Source: Curtobacterium sp. MCLR17_032
GTDB taxonomy: Bacteria > Actinomycetota > Actinomycetes > Actinomycetales > Microbacteriaceae
Reading direction: 5' to 3'
Assembly: GCF_003234795.2 (NCBI RefSeq)
Contig: NZ_CP126268.1
Location: forward strand, 2,108,001 to 2,172,000
DNA length: 64,000 nt
This document shows positions 42,276 to 51,180 of this stretch, in pieces; position 1 is the stretch's first letter; each line of letters starts with the position of its first letter. The position numbers were made by a program, and so were the translations under genes. Below the pieces are notes generated by a model. The model saw nothing but the letters and a program-made list of their open reading frames with translations. It did not search any database and was not told where the DNA came from.

Positions 42276-43604
42276 ATGACCAACGACGCAGCCGCCTGGC
42301 GGTTCGAGACCACGCAGGTGCACGCGGGTGCCGCACCGGACCCGACGACGGGTGCCCGGGCGACGCCGATCTACAAGACGACGTCCTACGTGTTCGAGAA
42401 CTCGGACCACGCCCGTGACCTGTTCGCGCTGGCACAGCCGGGCAACATCTACTCGCGGATCATGAACCCGACGAACGACGTCGTCGAGCAGCGCATCGCG
42501 GCGCTCGAGGGCGGCACCGGGGCGTTGCTCGTGTCGAGCGGCCAGGCGGCAGAGACCTACGCGGTGCTCAACATCGCCGGGGCCGGCGACCACATCGTCT
42601 CGTCGTCGTCGATCTACGGCGGCACGTACAACCTGTTCAAGTACACGCTGGCGAAGCTCGGCATCGAGACGACGTTCGTCGAGGACCAGGACGACCCGGC
42701 GGAGTGGCGTCGCGCGGTCCGTCCGAACACGAAGCTGTTCTTCGCCGAGACCATCGGCAACCCGCGCATCAACGTGCTGGACATCGAGACCGTCGCCGGC
42801 ATCGCGCACGAGTCCGGGGTCCCCCTGGTCGTCGACAACACGATCGCGACGCCGTACCTGATCCGGCCGTTCGAGCACGGTGCGGACATCGTGGTGCACT
42901 CGGCGACGAAGTTCCTCGGCGGGCACGGCACGGTCATCGGCGGGCTCATCGTCGACGGCGGCACCTTCGCCTGGTCCGAGCACGCCGAGCGGTTCCCGGA
43001 GTTCAGCACCCCGGACCCCTCGTACCACGGGGCGGTGTTCTCGCAGGCCGTCGGTGACGGACTGGCGTACATCACGAAGGCCCGGGTGCAGCTGCTCCGT
43101 GACCTGGGTGCGTCGAACTCACCGGACACGGCGTTCGCGCTCCTGCAGGGCATCGAGACGCTGAGCCTGCGGATCGAACGGCACGTGTCGAACGCGCAGG
43201 AGATCGCGGAGTGGCTCGACCGGCACCCGGACGTGGCGACGGTGGCGTACGCGGGACTGCCGACGAGCCCGTGGTACCCGGCGGCGACGAAGTACGCGCC
43301 GCGTGGTGTCGGGGCAGTGCTGTCCTTCGAGCTCAAGGGCGGCGTCGACGCGGGCCGTGCCCTGGTCGACGAGCTGCAGCTGTTCTCGCACCTGGCGAAC
43401 ATCGGCGACGTCCGTTCGCTCGTGATCCACCCGGCGTCCACGACCCACTCGCAGCTGACGCCGGAGCAGCAGCTCACCACGGGCGTCACGCCGGGCCTGG
43501 TGCGCCTCTCGGTCGGCATCGAGAACGTCGAGGACCTCAAGGCCGACCTCGAGGCCGGGCTCACCGCGGCCCGCGCCGTCGCCCAGGCGGGCCAGCGCGC
43601 CTGA
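42276..43604 (+). CDS. metY: O-acetylhomoserine sulfhydrylase
   Basis: A 442-residue PLP enzyme of the Cys/Met-metabolism family that makes homocysteine from O-acetylhomoserine and sulfide. The Schiff-base lysine is Lys212 in VVHSATKFLGGHG, with SSGQAAETYA and YSRIMNPTNDVVEQRIAALEGG earlier, all typical of MetY. ATG at 42276 has an AGGAGA ribosome-binding site. metX follows after 172 bp, so substrate and enzyme are made together. The 207-bp leader before the start shows no recognisable S-adenosylmethionine riboswitch core. Confidence 0.95.
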   Translation: MTNDAAAWRFETTQVHAGAAPDPTTGARATPIYKTTSYVFENSDHARDLFALAQPGNIYSRIMNPTNDVVEQRIAALEGGTGALLVSSGQAAETYAVLNIAGAGDHIVSSSSIYGGTYNLFKYTLAKLGIETTFVEDQDDPAEWRRAVRPNTKLFFAETIGNPRINVLDIETVAGIAHESGVPLVVDNTIATPYLIRPFEHGADIVVHSATKFLGGHGTVIGGLIVDGGTFAWSEHAERFPEFSTPDPSYHGAVFSQAVGDGLAYITKARVQLLRDLGASNSPDTAFALLQGIETLSLRIERHVSNAQEIAEWLDRHPDVATVAYAGLPTSPWYPAATKYAPRGVGAVLSFELKGGVDAGRALVDELQLFSHLANIGDVRSLVIHPASTTHSQLTPEQQLTTGVTPGLVRLSVGIENVEDLKADLEAGLTAARAVAQAGQRA

Positions 43605-43640
43605 CCCGGCCCGCGCCTCCCGGCTGACGCCCTCGCGGAA

Positions 43641-43698
43641 CGCAACCCGGGCGGCTCCTCGCAGCGGTACTCCGTTGCGGCGAGTCGCCCGGGTTGCG
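43641..43698. terminator. Long hairpin between metY and metX
   Basis: Outer arms CGCAACCCGGGCG (43641-43653) and CGCCCGGGTTGCG (43686-43698) are perfect complements, with a second inner stem. No T-tract follows. It may end the metY transcript or attenuate read-through into metX. Confidence 0.65.
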
Positions 43699-43776
43699 TG
43701 TTGCGGGGTGGCCACGCGCCGGAGGTGACGTAACACGGCGGCGGGCGGGCGTGCCTCCGGCGAGAATGGACGCACG

Positions 43777-44976
43777 ATGGACTGGCAGACGACCCCTGAG
43801 GACTCCGTGCCGTCCACGATGGTGCCCGGCGCCGAACTCGGCACCCTCGGCAAGCCGCCCGTCACCGGCGCCTGGCGGCCGGGCGACCCGCCCGGTGCCC
43901 GGCGGTTCGCGTCCCTCGGCGAGCAGTTCGTCCGTGGCGGCCGGATCCCGTCGGTCCGGGTCGCCTACGAGACCTGGGGCACGCTCTCCCCCGCCGCGGA
44001 CAACGCGGTGCTGGTGTTCCACGCCCTGACCGGTGACTCGCACGTCGCCGGCCCGCCAGGGCCCGGACACCGGACCGCCGGTTGGTGGGGCGACGTCGTC
44101 GGCCCCGGCCGCGCGATCGACACCGACCGCTGGTTCGTCGTCGCCCCGAACATGCTCGGCGGTTGCCAGGGCACGACCGGTCCGTCCTCGCTGTCGCCCG
44201 ACGGGGTCGAGTGGGGCTCGCGGTTCCCGTTCGTGACGATCCGCGACCAGGTCGCCACGCAGCTGCGCCTGGCCGACCGGCTCGGCATCGACCGGTTCGC
44301 CGCCGTCGTCGGCGGGTCGATGGGCGGCATGCACGCCCTGGAGGCCGCGATCACCGCCCCGGATCGCGTCGCCCGACTCGCGGTGCTGGCGAGCACCGCG
44401 CAGACCACCGCCGACCAGATCGCCGCGAACTCCCTGCAGCGGGCCGCGATCCAGATGGACCCGGGCTACGCCGGCGGTGACCACCACGACGCCGAGCCCG
44501 GCGAGGGCCCGCACCGTGGCCTGGCACTCGCGCGACGGATGGCGATGATGACGTACCGCGCGTCGGACGAGCTCAACGGCCGGTTCGCCCGCTCGTGGCA
44601 GAGCGACGTGTCCCCGCTCGGTGACGACGGACGGTTCTCGGTCGAGAGCTACCTCGACTTCCACGGCAACAAGTTCACCCGGCGATTCGACGCGGCCTCG
44701 TACGTGGCGCTCACCCAGGCGATGGACTCGCACGACGTCGGTGCCGGGCGCGGCGGGGTCGCTGCCGCGCTGGCCCGGGTCGCCGCGCGGACCCTCGTCG
44801 TCGGGGTGTCCAGCGACCGGTTGTTCCCCGTCGAGGACCAGCACCGGATCGCCGCCGGGGTCCCCGACACGCTGGACGGCGACCAGGCCGCGGTGATCAC
44901 GAGCGAGTTCGGCCACGACGGCTTCCTCATCGAACACGAGGCCGTCGGGGCGCACCTGCGGCGTCTGCTCGACTGA
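43777..44976 (+). CDS. metX: Homoserine O-acetyltransferase
   Basis: A 399-residue alpha/beta-fold acyltransferase that acetylates homoserine for methionine synthesis. NAVLVFHALTGDSHVAG, the nucleophile Ser181 in VVGGSMGGMHALE, and SSDRLFP with FGHDGFLIE near the C-terminus supply the triad. A GAGAAT hexamer (43762-43767) lies 9 nt before ATG 43777 and no ribosome-binding site is visible, so a short leader or leaderless mRNA is likely. It is the partner of metY. Confidence 0.95.
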   Translation: MDWQTTPEDSVPSTMVPGAELGTLGKPPVTGAWRPGDPPGARRFASLGEQFVRGGRIPSVRVAYETWGTLSPAADNAVLVFHALTGDSHVAGPPGPGHRTAGWWGDVVGPGRAIDTDRWFVVAPNMLGGCQGTTGPSSLSPDGVEWGSRFPFVTIRDQVATQLRLADRLGIDRFAAVVGGSMGGMHALEAAITAPDRVARLAVLASTAQTTADQIAANSLQRAAIQMDPGYAGGDHHDAEPGEGPHRGLALARRMAMMTYRASDELNGRFARSWQSDVSPLGDDGRFSVESYLDFHGNKFTRRFDAASYVALTQAMDSHDVGAGRGGVAAALARVAARTLVVGVSSDRLFPVEDQHRIAAGVPDTLDGDQAAVITSEFGHDGFLIEHEAVGAHLRRLLD

Positions 44977-45158
44977 GCGGGGGGCAAGCCGGTCCCCGGA
45001 AGACGGGACAAGCGCAGACCGATCCGTCGACCCCCGCGCGCCGAAGACCCCACGACGGGTGTCGCCCGTGGAATGATGCAGAGTGCACGGTCTCGACCAG
45101 TGCTCGGTTCCCCGAGAACCAACCAGCTCTCCCGAACCAGGAACAGCCAGGACCAACG

Positions 45159-46316
45159 ATGGAACTCCTCGCACAGGAACGCGACCGCCTCCTCCGGTCG
45201 ACGACCCGTGTCGTGGGCATCGTCTGCGCGCTCGTCAGCGTCGTGGGCGTGGCCACGTCCCTCGCCGTGCCTGTGCTGCCGCTCGTCGCCGGGTTCGCCT
45301 GCATCGCCGCCATGGTCGGCGCCCTCGTCGCGTTCGGCACCAACGGGTCCACCTGGTGGACGGCCGTCACCGTCGCCGGCGGACTCGGCGCCGTCACCGT
45401 CCTCACCGCAGCCGTCGCCCCCGACGACCGCGGTGTCATCGCCAGCGCCCTCGTCCCGCTCGCCGGCGGCGGGCTCGCCTCGCTCCTGATGGCGCAGCGC
45501 GGCCACCGCGTCGGACTCGGCCTGGCCGCCGGCGCCGGGGTCGTCTCGCTCGTGCTGATGAGCTGGGCCAGCGGCACCGTGCTCTCGGCCCCGGTCAGCG
45601 GCGTCCTGCTCGGCTGGGTCCTCATCGCGGTCATCGCCGTCTGGATCAGCCGGAGCATCCCCCGCGTCGCCCGCCGCATCTACAGCATCGGCACCGCCCA
45701 CCGCGCCGAACGCCAGGCCAGCGAGACCGAGGCGCAGCGCCGCCAGGGTGCCCGGCTGCTGCACGACACGGTGCTCGCCACCCTCACCCTGCTGGCCCAC
45801 TCCGGCGTCGGCGTCTCCGAGCACGCGATGCGCGAGCAGGCCGCCGAGGACGCCCGGCTGCTCCGCCACCTGCGCCTCGGTGCCACTCCGCAGCCGCAGC
45901 AGTCCGGCGACTACTCGCTCACCCGGACCGAGGAGTCGCCGCTCGGCCAGACGCTCGAGTCCGTCAAGCAGCGCTTCGGCCGGATGGGCCTCGAGGTCGC
46001 CTGGCACGGCACCGGGCAGGTGCTGCTGCCGAAGAACGTGCTCGACGCGTTCCTGCTGGCGCTCGGCGAGTGCCTGGAGAACGTCCGCCGCCACGCCGGC
46101 GTCCCGGAAGCGCACGTCACGATCGTCCACGACGAGGCGATGGTCCGCGCGATGGTCACCGACTCCGGCGTCGGCTTCGAGCTCGACACCGTCAGCGCCG
46201 AACGGCTCGGCTTCAAGGAGAGCGTCGTGAACCGCCTCCGCGAGGTCGGCGGCGACGCCCGCCTGTTCTCCGCCCCCGGTGCCGGCACCACCGTCGTCCT
46301 GGAGGCACCCCGATGA
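45159..46316 (+). CDS. Sensor histidine kinase (NarL/DesK-type)
   Basis: A 385-residue membrane kinase. Five to six N-terminal helices (about 15-170) are followed by a linker, the phosphoacceptor region RQGARLLHDTVLATLTLLA and an HATPase domain with N-box LGECLENVRRHAG, G1 VTDSGVGFE and G2 GAGTTVV. It is the first of three linked genes: the next overlaps its stop (ATGA) and the response regulator lies after that. The long periplasm-poor sensor domain suggests sensing within the membrane. Confidence 0.88.
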   Translation: MELLAQERDRLLRSTTRVVGIVCALVSVVGVATSLAVPVLPLVAGFACIAAMVGALVAFGTNGSTWWTAVTVAGGLGAVTVLTAAVAPDDRGVIASALVPLAGGGLASLLMAQRGHRVGLGLAAGAGVVSLVLMSWASGTVLSAPVSGVLLGWVLIAVIAVWISRSIPRVARRIYSIGTAHRAERQASETEAQRRQGARLLHDTVLATLTLLAHSGVGVSEHAMREQAAEDARLLRHLRLGATPQPQQSGDYSLTRTEESPLGQTLESVKQRFGRMGLEVAWHGTGQVLLPKNVLDAFLLALGECLENVRRHAGVPEAHVTIVHDEAMVRAMVTDSGVGFELDTVSAERLGFKESVVNRLREVGGDARLFSAPGAGTTVVLEAPR

Positions 46317-47629
46317 GCGGCGTCCCGGAGGACACCATGAGCCGCGGCCTCCCCGGCGAGCAGACCGCACCGCGCACCCGCCGGGAGGCCCGCGAACGCT
46401 ACCGGGGCACCGAACGTCGACAGGCGCGCGGTCTCCCCTCCACCTCGACCGGCGCCCGCTCGCTCCGGCAGGCGGCCCAGCCCGGCGCCTCACTCGGAGC
46501 CGGCCACCTGGGACTCGGCGCCGCCGTGCTCACCGGACTGGAGGCGCTCGGCGGGATCGTCTTCTTCCTCGTGCACTGGGACGACTACACGAACCCCTGG
46601 ATGACGGCCACCGCCTGGGCGCTGTTCGTGGTCGCCGCGAGCTGTGTCCTGGCCACCGTCCTCACCTACGGCGAACGCCTGACCGGTGTGGCGTTCGGGT
46701 TGATCTGCGTCGTCCTCGCCTGCATCGTCACGCTCGACTTCATCGGCATCTGGCCCGAGCACGACGTCGGCCACTTCGCCACCGCGTCGATGGCCGCCGG
46801 GTTCGCGCTCCTGCCGATCACGACCCTCCGGCCCGCCCGCGAGGTCATCGCCGCCATCGTCGCCCTGGGCCTGGCGTTCGTCGTCTACGCCGCGGTCTCC
46901 ACCCCGCTGACGACCGAGACCCTGCCCGGCATCGTCACGATGCTCGCGGTCACCGTCGTCCCGCCGTCCGTGGCCCTGTTCGTCGTGCACCGCTTCCGGC
47001 AGCTCGTGCAGCGCGAACTCGACCGGGTGCTCGTACAGAGCAACGTCGGCGCCCCGCAGTTCGCCGTCGGGATGCTCGCCTCGGACGAACTCGCCCGCCT
47101 GGACCTGGCCGCCGAGAAGCTCCTCGACGCCGTCGCGAACGGCTCCGACCCGCTGCCGTTGTCCGACGCGTCCGCCTCGGTCGCCGCGTCCCTCGCCACC
47201 GAACTGCGCCTGCACCTCATCGAGGGCCGCCGCGAGACCTGGCTGTACCACGCGATCACGGAGTCCGACAACCTCGGCCGCTCCGTCGCCGTCACCGACC
47301 CGAGCGCCCTCGCCGGACACCTGACCCCCGCCCAGCGCGACGGTCTGCTCCAGGCGCTGTGGCAGATGGTCGGCGACGGCCGCACCCAGCAGCCCGGCGT
47401 GCCCGTCGTCTCGGTCACCCTCGGCCCCGTCGGCAGCGACGGCCACCCCGTCACCGACGACACCATGGACGTGCCCGTCGTCATCGAGTCGCGCGGGGTC
47501 CCCCGCCGTCGCCTCGGCCCGGCCGCGTGGACCGCCCTGCAGCGCATCGGCCCGTACACCGACAGCGTCCGCGAGGGCGTGCTGCACGTCACGGCGCACT
47601 GCGTCGTCAACCGGCACCCGCAGATGTGA
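46313..47629 (+). CDS. Membrane protein linked to the two-component system
   Basis: A 438-residue protein starting in an ATGA overlap with the kinase gene. An Arg-rich cytoplasmic N-terminus (1-60) leads to about six helices (75-235) and a 200-residue cytoplasmic C-terminal domain. The C-terminal part (AQRDGLLQALWQMVGDG, MDVPVVIESRGVP) is arranged like an HATPase domain without the catalytic N- and G-boxes, so it may be a degenerate kinase or a sensor partner. This is inference from layout; I know no characterised homologue. Confidence 0.75.
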   Translation: MSGVPEDTMSRGLPGEQTAPRTRREARERYRGTERRQARGLPSTSTGARSLRQAAQPGASLGAGHLGLGAAVLTGLEALGGIVFFLVHWDDYTNPWMTATAWALFVVAASCVLATVLTYGERLTGVAFGLICVVLACIVTLDFIGIWPEHDVGHFATASMAAGFALLPITTLRPAREVIAAIVALGLAFVVYAAVSTPLTTETLPGIVTMLAVTVVPPSVALFVVHRFRQLVQRELDRVLVQSNVGAPQFAVGMLASDELARLDLAAEKLLDAVANGSDPLPLSDASASVAASLATELRLHLIEGRRETWLYHAITESDNLGRSVAVTDPSALAGHLTPAQRDGLLQALWQMVGDGRTQQPGVPVVSVTLGPVGSDGHPVTDDTMDVPVVIESRGVPRRRLGPAAWTALQRIGPYTDSVREGVLHVTAHCVVNRHPQM

Positions 47630-47772
47630 CGCACCACGAGCCTCCCGGCAGCGACGCCCCGACGGACGCGAGTGCCGCTACCGGACAACATGGCCAGCCT
47701 CCCCGAACCGGACCGACGATCCTCCTAGGATCAGCAGGCCCGGGACGGGCCCACCAGAAAGGACCCTCGCGC

Positions 47773-48444
47773 ATGGCGACTCCAGCAGAACCGATCAGAC
47801 TCGCACTCGTCGACGACCACCGGATGCTGCTCAGCGCCCTGACCGAGTGGATCCGCAACGCCGCGGACGACATCGCGATGGTCACCGCGGTCACCACCTG
47901 GCCGGAGCTGCTCACCAGCCCGGCCTTCCCCGTCGACGTCGTGCTGCTCGACCTGGACCTCAAGGACTCGATCCCGGTGTCGCTGAAGATCTCGACGCTG
48001 AAGACCGCCGGCGTGAAGACCGTCGTGATGAGCACCTACTCCGAGCCGAACGTGGTGCGCGAGGCCCTGGGCGCCGGCGCGCTCGGCTACCTCGTCAAGA
48101 GCGAGGACGCGGCCATGATCGTCGAGGCGATCCGCGCGGCGCAGCGCGGCGAGCAGTACGTGTCCGCCGAACTCGACCTGGCCATCAACAGCGGGGACGT
48201 CGGCGGGGTGCCGAAGCTCAGCGCGCAGGAGCGTCGCGTGATGGCGCTGTACGGCGGTGGCGAGCCGGTGAAGAGCGTCGCCTACCAGCTCGGCATCTCC
48301 GAGGAGACCGCGAAGAGCTACCTCAAGCGCATCCGCGAGAAGTACCGGGTCGCCGGGTTCGACGTCGGCACGAAGGTGGCGCTGCGGAAGCGTGCGATCA
48401 CCGACGGGATCATCGTCCAGGACGGTTCCCCGCACGGGTTGTAG
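47773..48444 (+). CDS. NarL/LuxR-type response regulator
   Basis: A 223-residue regulator. The receiver has acidic pair VDDHR, phospho-acceptor Asp60 in VVLLDLD, and the switch residues in VMSTYSE and GYLVKSE. The C-terminal LuxR helix-turn-helix is LSAQERRVMALYGGG with SVAYQLGISEETAKSYLKRI. ATG at 47773 has an AGAAAGGA ribosome-binding site. A TAGGAT hexamer at 47725 gives it a possible promoter of its own besides read-through from the kinase operon. Confidence 0.92.
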   Translation: MATPAEPIRLALVDDHRMLLSALTEWIRNAADDIAMVTAVTTWPELLTSPAFPVDVVLLDLDLKDSIPVSLKISTLKTAGVKTVVMSTYSEPNVVREALGAGALGYLVKSEDAAMIVEAIRAAQRGEQYVSAELDLAINSGDVGGVPKLSAQERRVMALYGGGEPVKSVAYQLGISEETAKSYLKRIREKYRVAGFDVGTKVALRKRAITDGIIVQDGSPHGL

Positions 48445-48452
48445 GGGGTCGG

Positions 48453-48488
48453 GCTGGCTGGCTGGCTGGCTGCCCGCCCGCCCGCCCG
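48453..48488 (+). repeat. Adjacent CTGG and CCCG tetranucleotide repeats
   Basis: About five CTGG units (48453-48472) are followed immediately by four CCCG units (48473-48488), between the response-regulator stop and the hairpin at 48494. They are non-coding, so copy-number change would not shift a reading frame. Confidence 0.8.
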
Positions 48489-48493
48489 TCTCG

Positions 48494-48546
48494 AGGTCGC
48501 ACAACACGCCGCTCAGGTCTGACCTGGGCGGCGTGTTCTGCGACCT
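48494..48546. terminator. Long hairpin between convergent genes
   Basis: Arms 48494-48512 (AGGTCGCACAACACGCCGC) and 48528-48546 are 19 bp long with a single mismatch, and the loop contains a further CAGGT/ACCTG stem. Position between the convergent response-regulator and MFS genes suits a bidirectional terminator. Confidence 0.75.
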
Positions 48547-48662
48547 GGGCGTGACGCCGACGGCACGTCGTGCGACCTCGGGGACGGTCCGTCGGTGCGG
48601 TCAGCCTGCGCCGAGCACGCCGGCCGGCCGGGAGGCCCGGGGCCGCGTCCGGCAGGCGGGCG

Positions 48663-49931
48663 TCAGTGCGAGGACACCGACTCGCGGATCGGGCCGGTGC
48701 TGGCCCCCGCGGTCCGGACCGCCGCTGCGCGTCGGTTCGTGCGGTTCTCCACCGCGTAGCTGATCACCGCGACGACGACACCGAGCATCGCCAGGCCGAT
48801 GCCGAGCCAGCCCGGGGCGACGAACCCGAACCCGGCCGCGATGAGCGCGCCACCGAGGGCCGCGCCCAACGAGTTGCCGAGGTTGAACGCCGAGTGGTTC
48901 AGCGCCGCCGCGATCGTCCGGGCGTCACCGGCGACGTCCATCAGGCGGGACTGCACGGCCGGCGGGATCGCAGACGACGTCGCTCCGAGCAGGAACGCGC
49001 CGATGAACAGCCCGGCGACCCACTGCGCCGTGAGGACGGTCACGAGCAGTGCCCCGACCAGCGCGAAGAGCCCGACGAAGATGGTGGCCTTGACGCTGCG
49101 GTCGGCCAGGAACCCGCCGAGCAGTCCACCGACGACCATGCCGAGCCCGACCACGACGAGCACCAGCGGCACGGCCGACTCCGCCAGCCCGGTGACGTTC
49201 TGCACCAGCGGCGAGATGTACGAGTAGACGGCGAAGAACCCGCCGAAGCCGACTGCGCCGAGGCTCATCACGATCCAGACCTGCGGCACCCGGAAGGCGC
49301 GGAGCTCTCGGCCGATGGTCGCGTGCACGTCGCGTCCGCTACGGGGCACGAAGAACGAGACGGCGAAGAAGGTCAGGACGAACAGCGCGGCGACGACCCC
49401 GTAGGCGGTCCGCCAGCTGGCGACCTGCCCGATCCAGGTGACGGCCGGCACACCGACGACGTTCGCGACGGACAGACCGAGGAGCACGAGGGCGATGCCC
49501 TTGCCGCGCTTGCCCGGCCCCATGATGTCGCCGGCGACGATGGAGGCGATGCCGAAGTAGGCACCGTGCGGCAGGCCGGCGACGAAGCGGGCGACGAGCA
49601 CCAGGCCGAACGAGGGCAGCACCGCGCTGGCAACCGTGGCGACCGCGAACCCGACGAGCAGCACCATGAGCAGGCCCTTGCGCGGGAACTTCGCCGACAT
49701 CGCAGCGATCGTCGGTGCACCCACGACGACACCGAGGGCGTAGGCGCTGACGAGCCAGCCGGCGTGGGCGACCCCGCCCTCGGGGTCAGCGGCGTACTGG
49801 CCGGGCAGCAGGGCCTCGGCGATGTTCGGCAGCAGTCCCATCGCGACGAACTCGGTGGTGCCGATGGCGAAGCCACCCAGCGCGAGGGCGAGGATGGCGA
49901 GCGTGCGGCGGGCCGGCGTGAGCTGGGACAT
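48663..49931 (-). CDS. MFS exporter (DHA1, AraJ/Cml-like)
   Basis: A 422-residue major facilitator with 12 predicted helices. GTTEFVAMGLLPNIAEAL in helix 1, then GWLVSAYALGVVVGAPT and RFVAGLPHGAYFG, are typical of the AraJ/chloramphenicol-efflux DHA1 group. Substrate unknown; sugar or drug export is usual for the family. ATG at 49931 begins the MFS fold; the open frame continues upstream without family similarity. Confidence 0.9.
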   Translation of the reverse strand: MSQLTPARRTLAILALALGGFAIGTTEFVAMGLLPNIAEALLPGQYAADPEGGVAHAGWLVSAYALGVVVGAPTIAAMSAKFPRKGLLMVLLVGFAVATVASAVLPSFGLVLVARFVAGLPHGAYFGIASIVAGDIMGPGKRGKGIALVLLGLSVANVVGVPAVTWIGQVASWRTAYGVVAALFVLTFFAVSFFVPRSGRDVHATIGRELRAFRVPQVWIVMSLGAVGFGGFFAVYSYISPLVQNVTGLAESAVPLVLVVVGLGMVVGGLLGGFLADRSVKATIFVGLFALVGALLVTVLTAQWVAGLFIGAFLLGATSSAIPPAVQSRLMDVAGDARTIAAALNHSAFNLGNSLGAALGGALIAAGFGFVAPGWLGIGLAMLGVVVAVISYAVENRTNRRAAAVRTAGASTGPIRESVSSH

Positions 49932-50107
49932 GGGACCTGTTCTCGTGCCGGAGCACGGTGGGACGGGCGGGGTGGATGCGGGCACGGTGTCGGCGAGCAC
50001 GGGCAGGACCGGTGCCGGATCAGTGTAGACCGCTCCAACACGGAGGCGGAAGGGCCGGGCCGAATCGATTCGACCTGGCGCCGAGCGCATCGCTGACACA
50101 ACGACGA

Positions 50108-50150
50108 ACGCGGCCGTACCGACCGGGATTCCCGATCGGTACGGCCGCGT
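50108..50150. terminator. Hairpin downstream of the zinc-ribbon gene
   Basis: Arms 50108-50122 and 50136-50150 are 15-bp perfect complements (ACGCGGCCGTACCGA), with an inner CGGG/CCCG extension. It lies after the 3' end of the minus-strand zinc-ribbon gene and before the MFS promoter region, so it probably ends the zinc-ribbon transcript. Confidence 0.7.
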
Positions 50151-50182
50151 CCACGGGATGCGGGCCACCGGCCGCACACCAC

Positions 50183-50383
50183 TCAGGCTGCGCGCTGCTC
50201 CGACGTCCGCTGCGGGCGCCGAATGGACGTGCCGGACGTGGTCCGCGCCTCCGGCAGTTCGTCCCGGTGCACCCATCCGGTGCCGCACTCCGCGCAGCTG
50301 GCCCAGGCGTGCTGGCCGTCGTCGGAGACGTCGATCACGGCCGAGGGGAGGTCACAGTCCGGGCACCATCCGTCGTGCATCAT
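50183..50383 (-). CDS. Small zinc-ribbon protein
   Basis: A 66-residue protein with two CxxC pairs, Cys7/Cys10 in WCPDC and Cys30/Cys33 in SCAEC, spaced as a zinc ribbon, and a basic disordered C-terminus. The first of two ATG codons (50383) has a GGAAGGAG ribosome-binding site 8 nt upstream. Such small proteins may bind nucleic acid or partner proteins; no specific role is visible. No other gene shares its transcript. Confidence 0.8.
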   Translation of the reverse strand: MMHDGWCPDCDLPSAVIDVSDDGQHAWASCAECGTGWVHRDELPEARTTSGTSIRRPQRTSEQRAA

Positions 50384-50610
50384 GAGCGGGCTCCTTCCGT
50401 CGTGGCTGCCGGTGCTCGTGCACCGGCTGATGGACCCATCACACCCCCGACCGCCGACATCGCCGCAACGTCGGCGGCGTGTCGGGCGGGTGCACACCAG
50501 GCCCACACCGGGCTGGTCATCCCCTGTGCGGATCGGTCCTCGCGAGACGGTGTCGACACGGCTGCGTTAGGTTCAGGGGACACGCCGCTTTCCATGGGGG
50601 GAACACAACG

Positions 50611-50688
50611 GTGACTGCACCAACTGAGCTGTTGGCATCCGCATTGCCCGACCTCACGGACGACTTCGCCGCTGGAGTGCAATGGTGA
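50611..50688 (+). CDS. 25-residue upstream ORF coupled to lipoprotein 1
   Basis: GTG at 50611 opens a frame encoding MTAPTELLASALPDLTDDF followed by AAGVQW, with its stop TGA (50686-50688) overlapping the start of the lipoprotein gene in ATGGTGA. A GGGGGGAAC sequence precedes it and TAGGTT (50568-50573) is a likely -10. It may be a translational coupler or leader peptide; a secreted or modified peptide is not supported by its composition. Confidence 0.5.
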   Translation: MTAPTELLASALPDLTDDFAAGVQW

Positions 50689-51113
50689 ACCGGCGTCGAG
50701 CGGCGTGGGTGGCGCTGTTCCCGTCACTCATCGGGTCCTTGACCGGCTGCACCGCACGATCGCAGCCCGCCCCGGAGGACTCCGTGGGCTCCTGGCAGAT
50801 GCAGGCCGAGAACGGGTCATCGTCAGCGCGCTTCACCATCGCAGCGGACCACACGTACACCGCAGAAGACCTGCCGCGAGCACTCGCCTGTCGGCTCGAG
50901 ATCGCCGCCGGAAGCCCTCCCGGCTGCCGAGACGGCAGCCCTTCGGTGAGTTTCTCCGGAACGTGGCGGCTGGCGGACGGGAACCCACGCGAACTCTGGC
51001 TGGAGTACGACGACTTCCTCGTGCGCAGGGCGATCCGCGACGGCGACGAACTCGGTTTCTTCGTGCGATCAGTCGAGGCGCCACGACCCGACTACATGTT
51101 CCACAGGACGTGA
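50682..51113 (+). CDS. Lipoprotein 1 of a paralogous trio
   Basis: A 143-residue lipoprotein with signal peptide and lipobox LTGC, acylated Cys23. The mature domain has VGSWQMQAENGSSSARF, two further cysteines, FSGTWRLADGN and the closing RPDYMFHRT. The layout is shared with the proteins at 51181 and 51847, most closely the latter. The ATG at 50682 has GGAG 6 nt upstream and overlaps the stop of the small upstream ORF. Function unknown; the two GxW segments recall small extracytoplasmic beta-barrel domains. Confidence 0.75.
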   Translation: MVNRRRAAWVALFPSLIGSLTGCTARSQPAPEDSVGSWQMQAENGSSSARFTIAADHTYTAEDLPRALACRLEIAAGSPPGCRDGSPSVSFSGTWRLADGNPRELWLEYDDFLVRRAIRDGDELGFFVRSVEAPRPDYMFHRT

Positions 51114-51180
51114 GGCTGGCCAGGACAGCTCAGGGGCGCGTGTGATCGAGGAGTTCACGTGGACGGAAGGAGACAGCGGA

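Noticed and set aside
46313..47629. Frameshifted second half of the histidine kinase
   Set aside because: The kinase is complete, with its own HATPase boxes, and the next gene begins in a clean ATGA overlap with its own membrane domain.
48453..48488. Phase-variable tetranucleotide repeat
   Set aside because: It is intergenic between convergent gene ends, so length change would not alter a reading frame or promoter.
50611..50688. Precursor of a modified (RiPP) peptide
   Set aside because: No modification enzymes nearby and no Cys/Ser/Thr-rich core; translational coupling is simpler.
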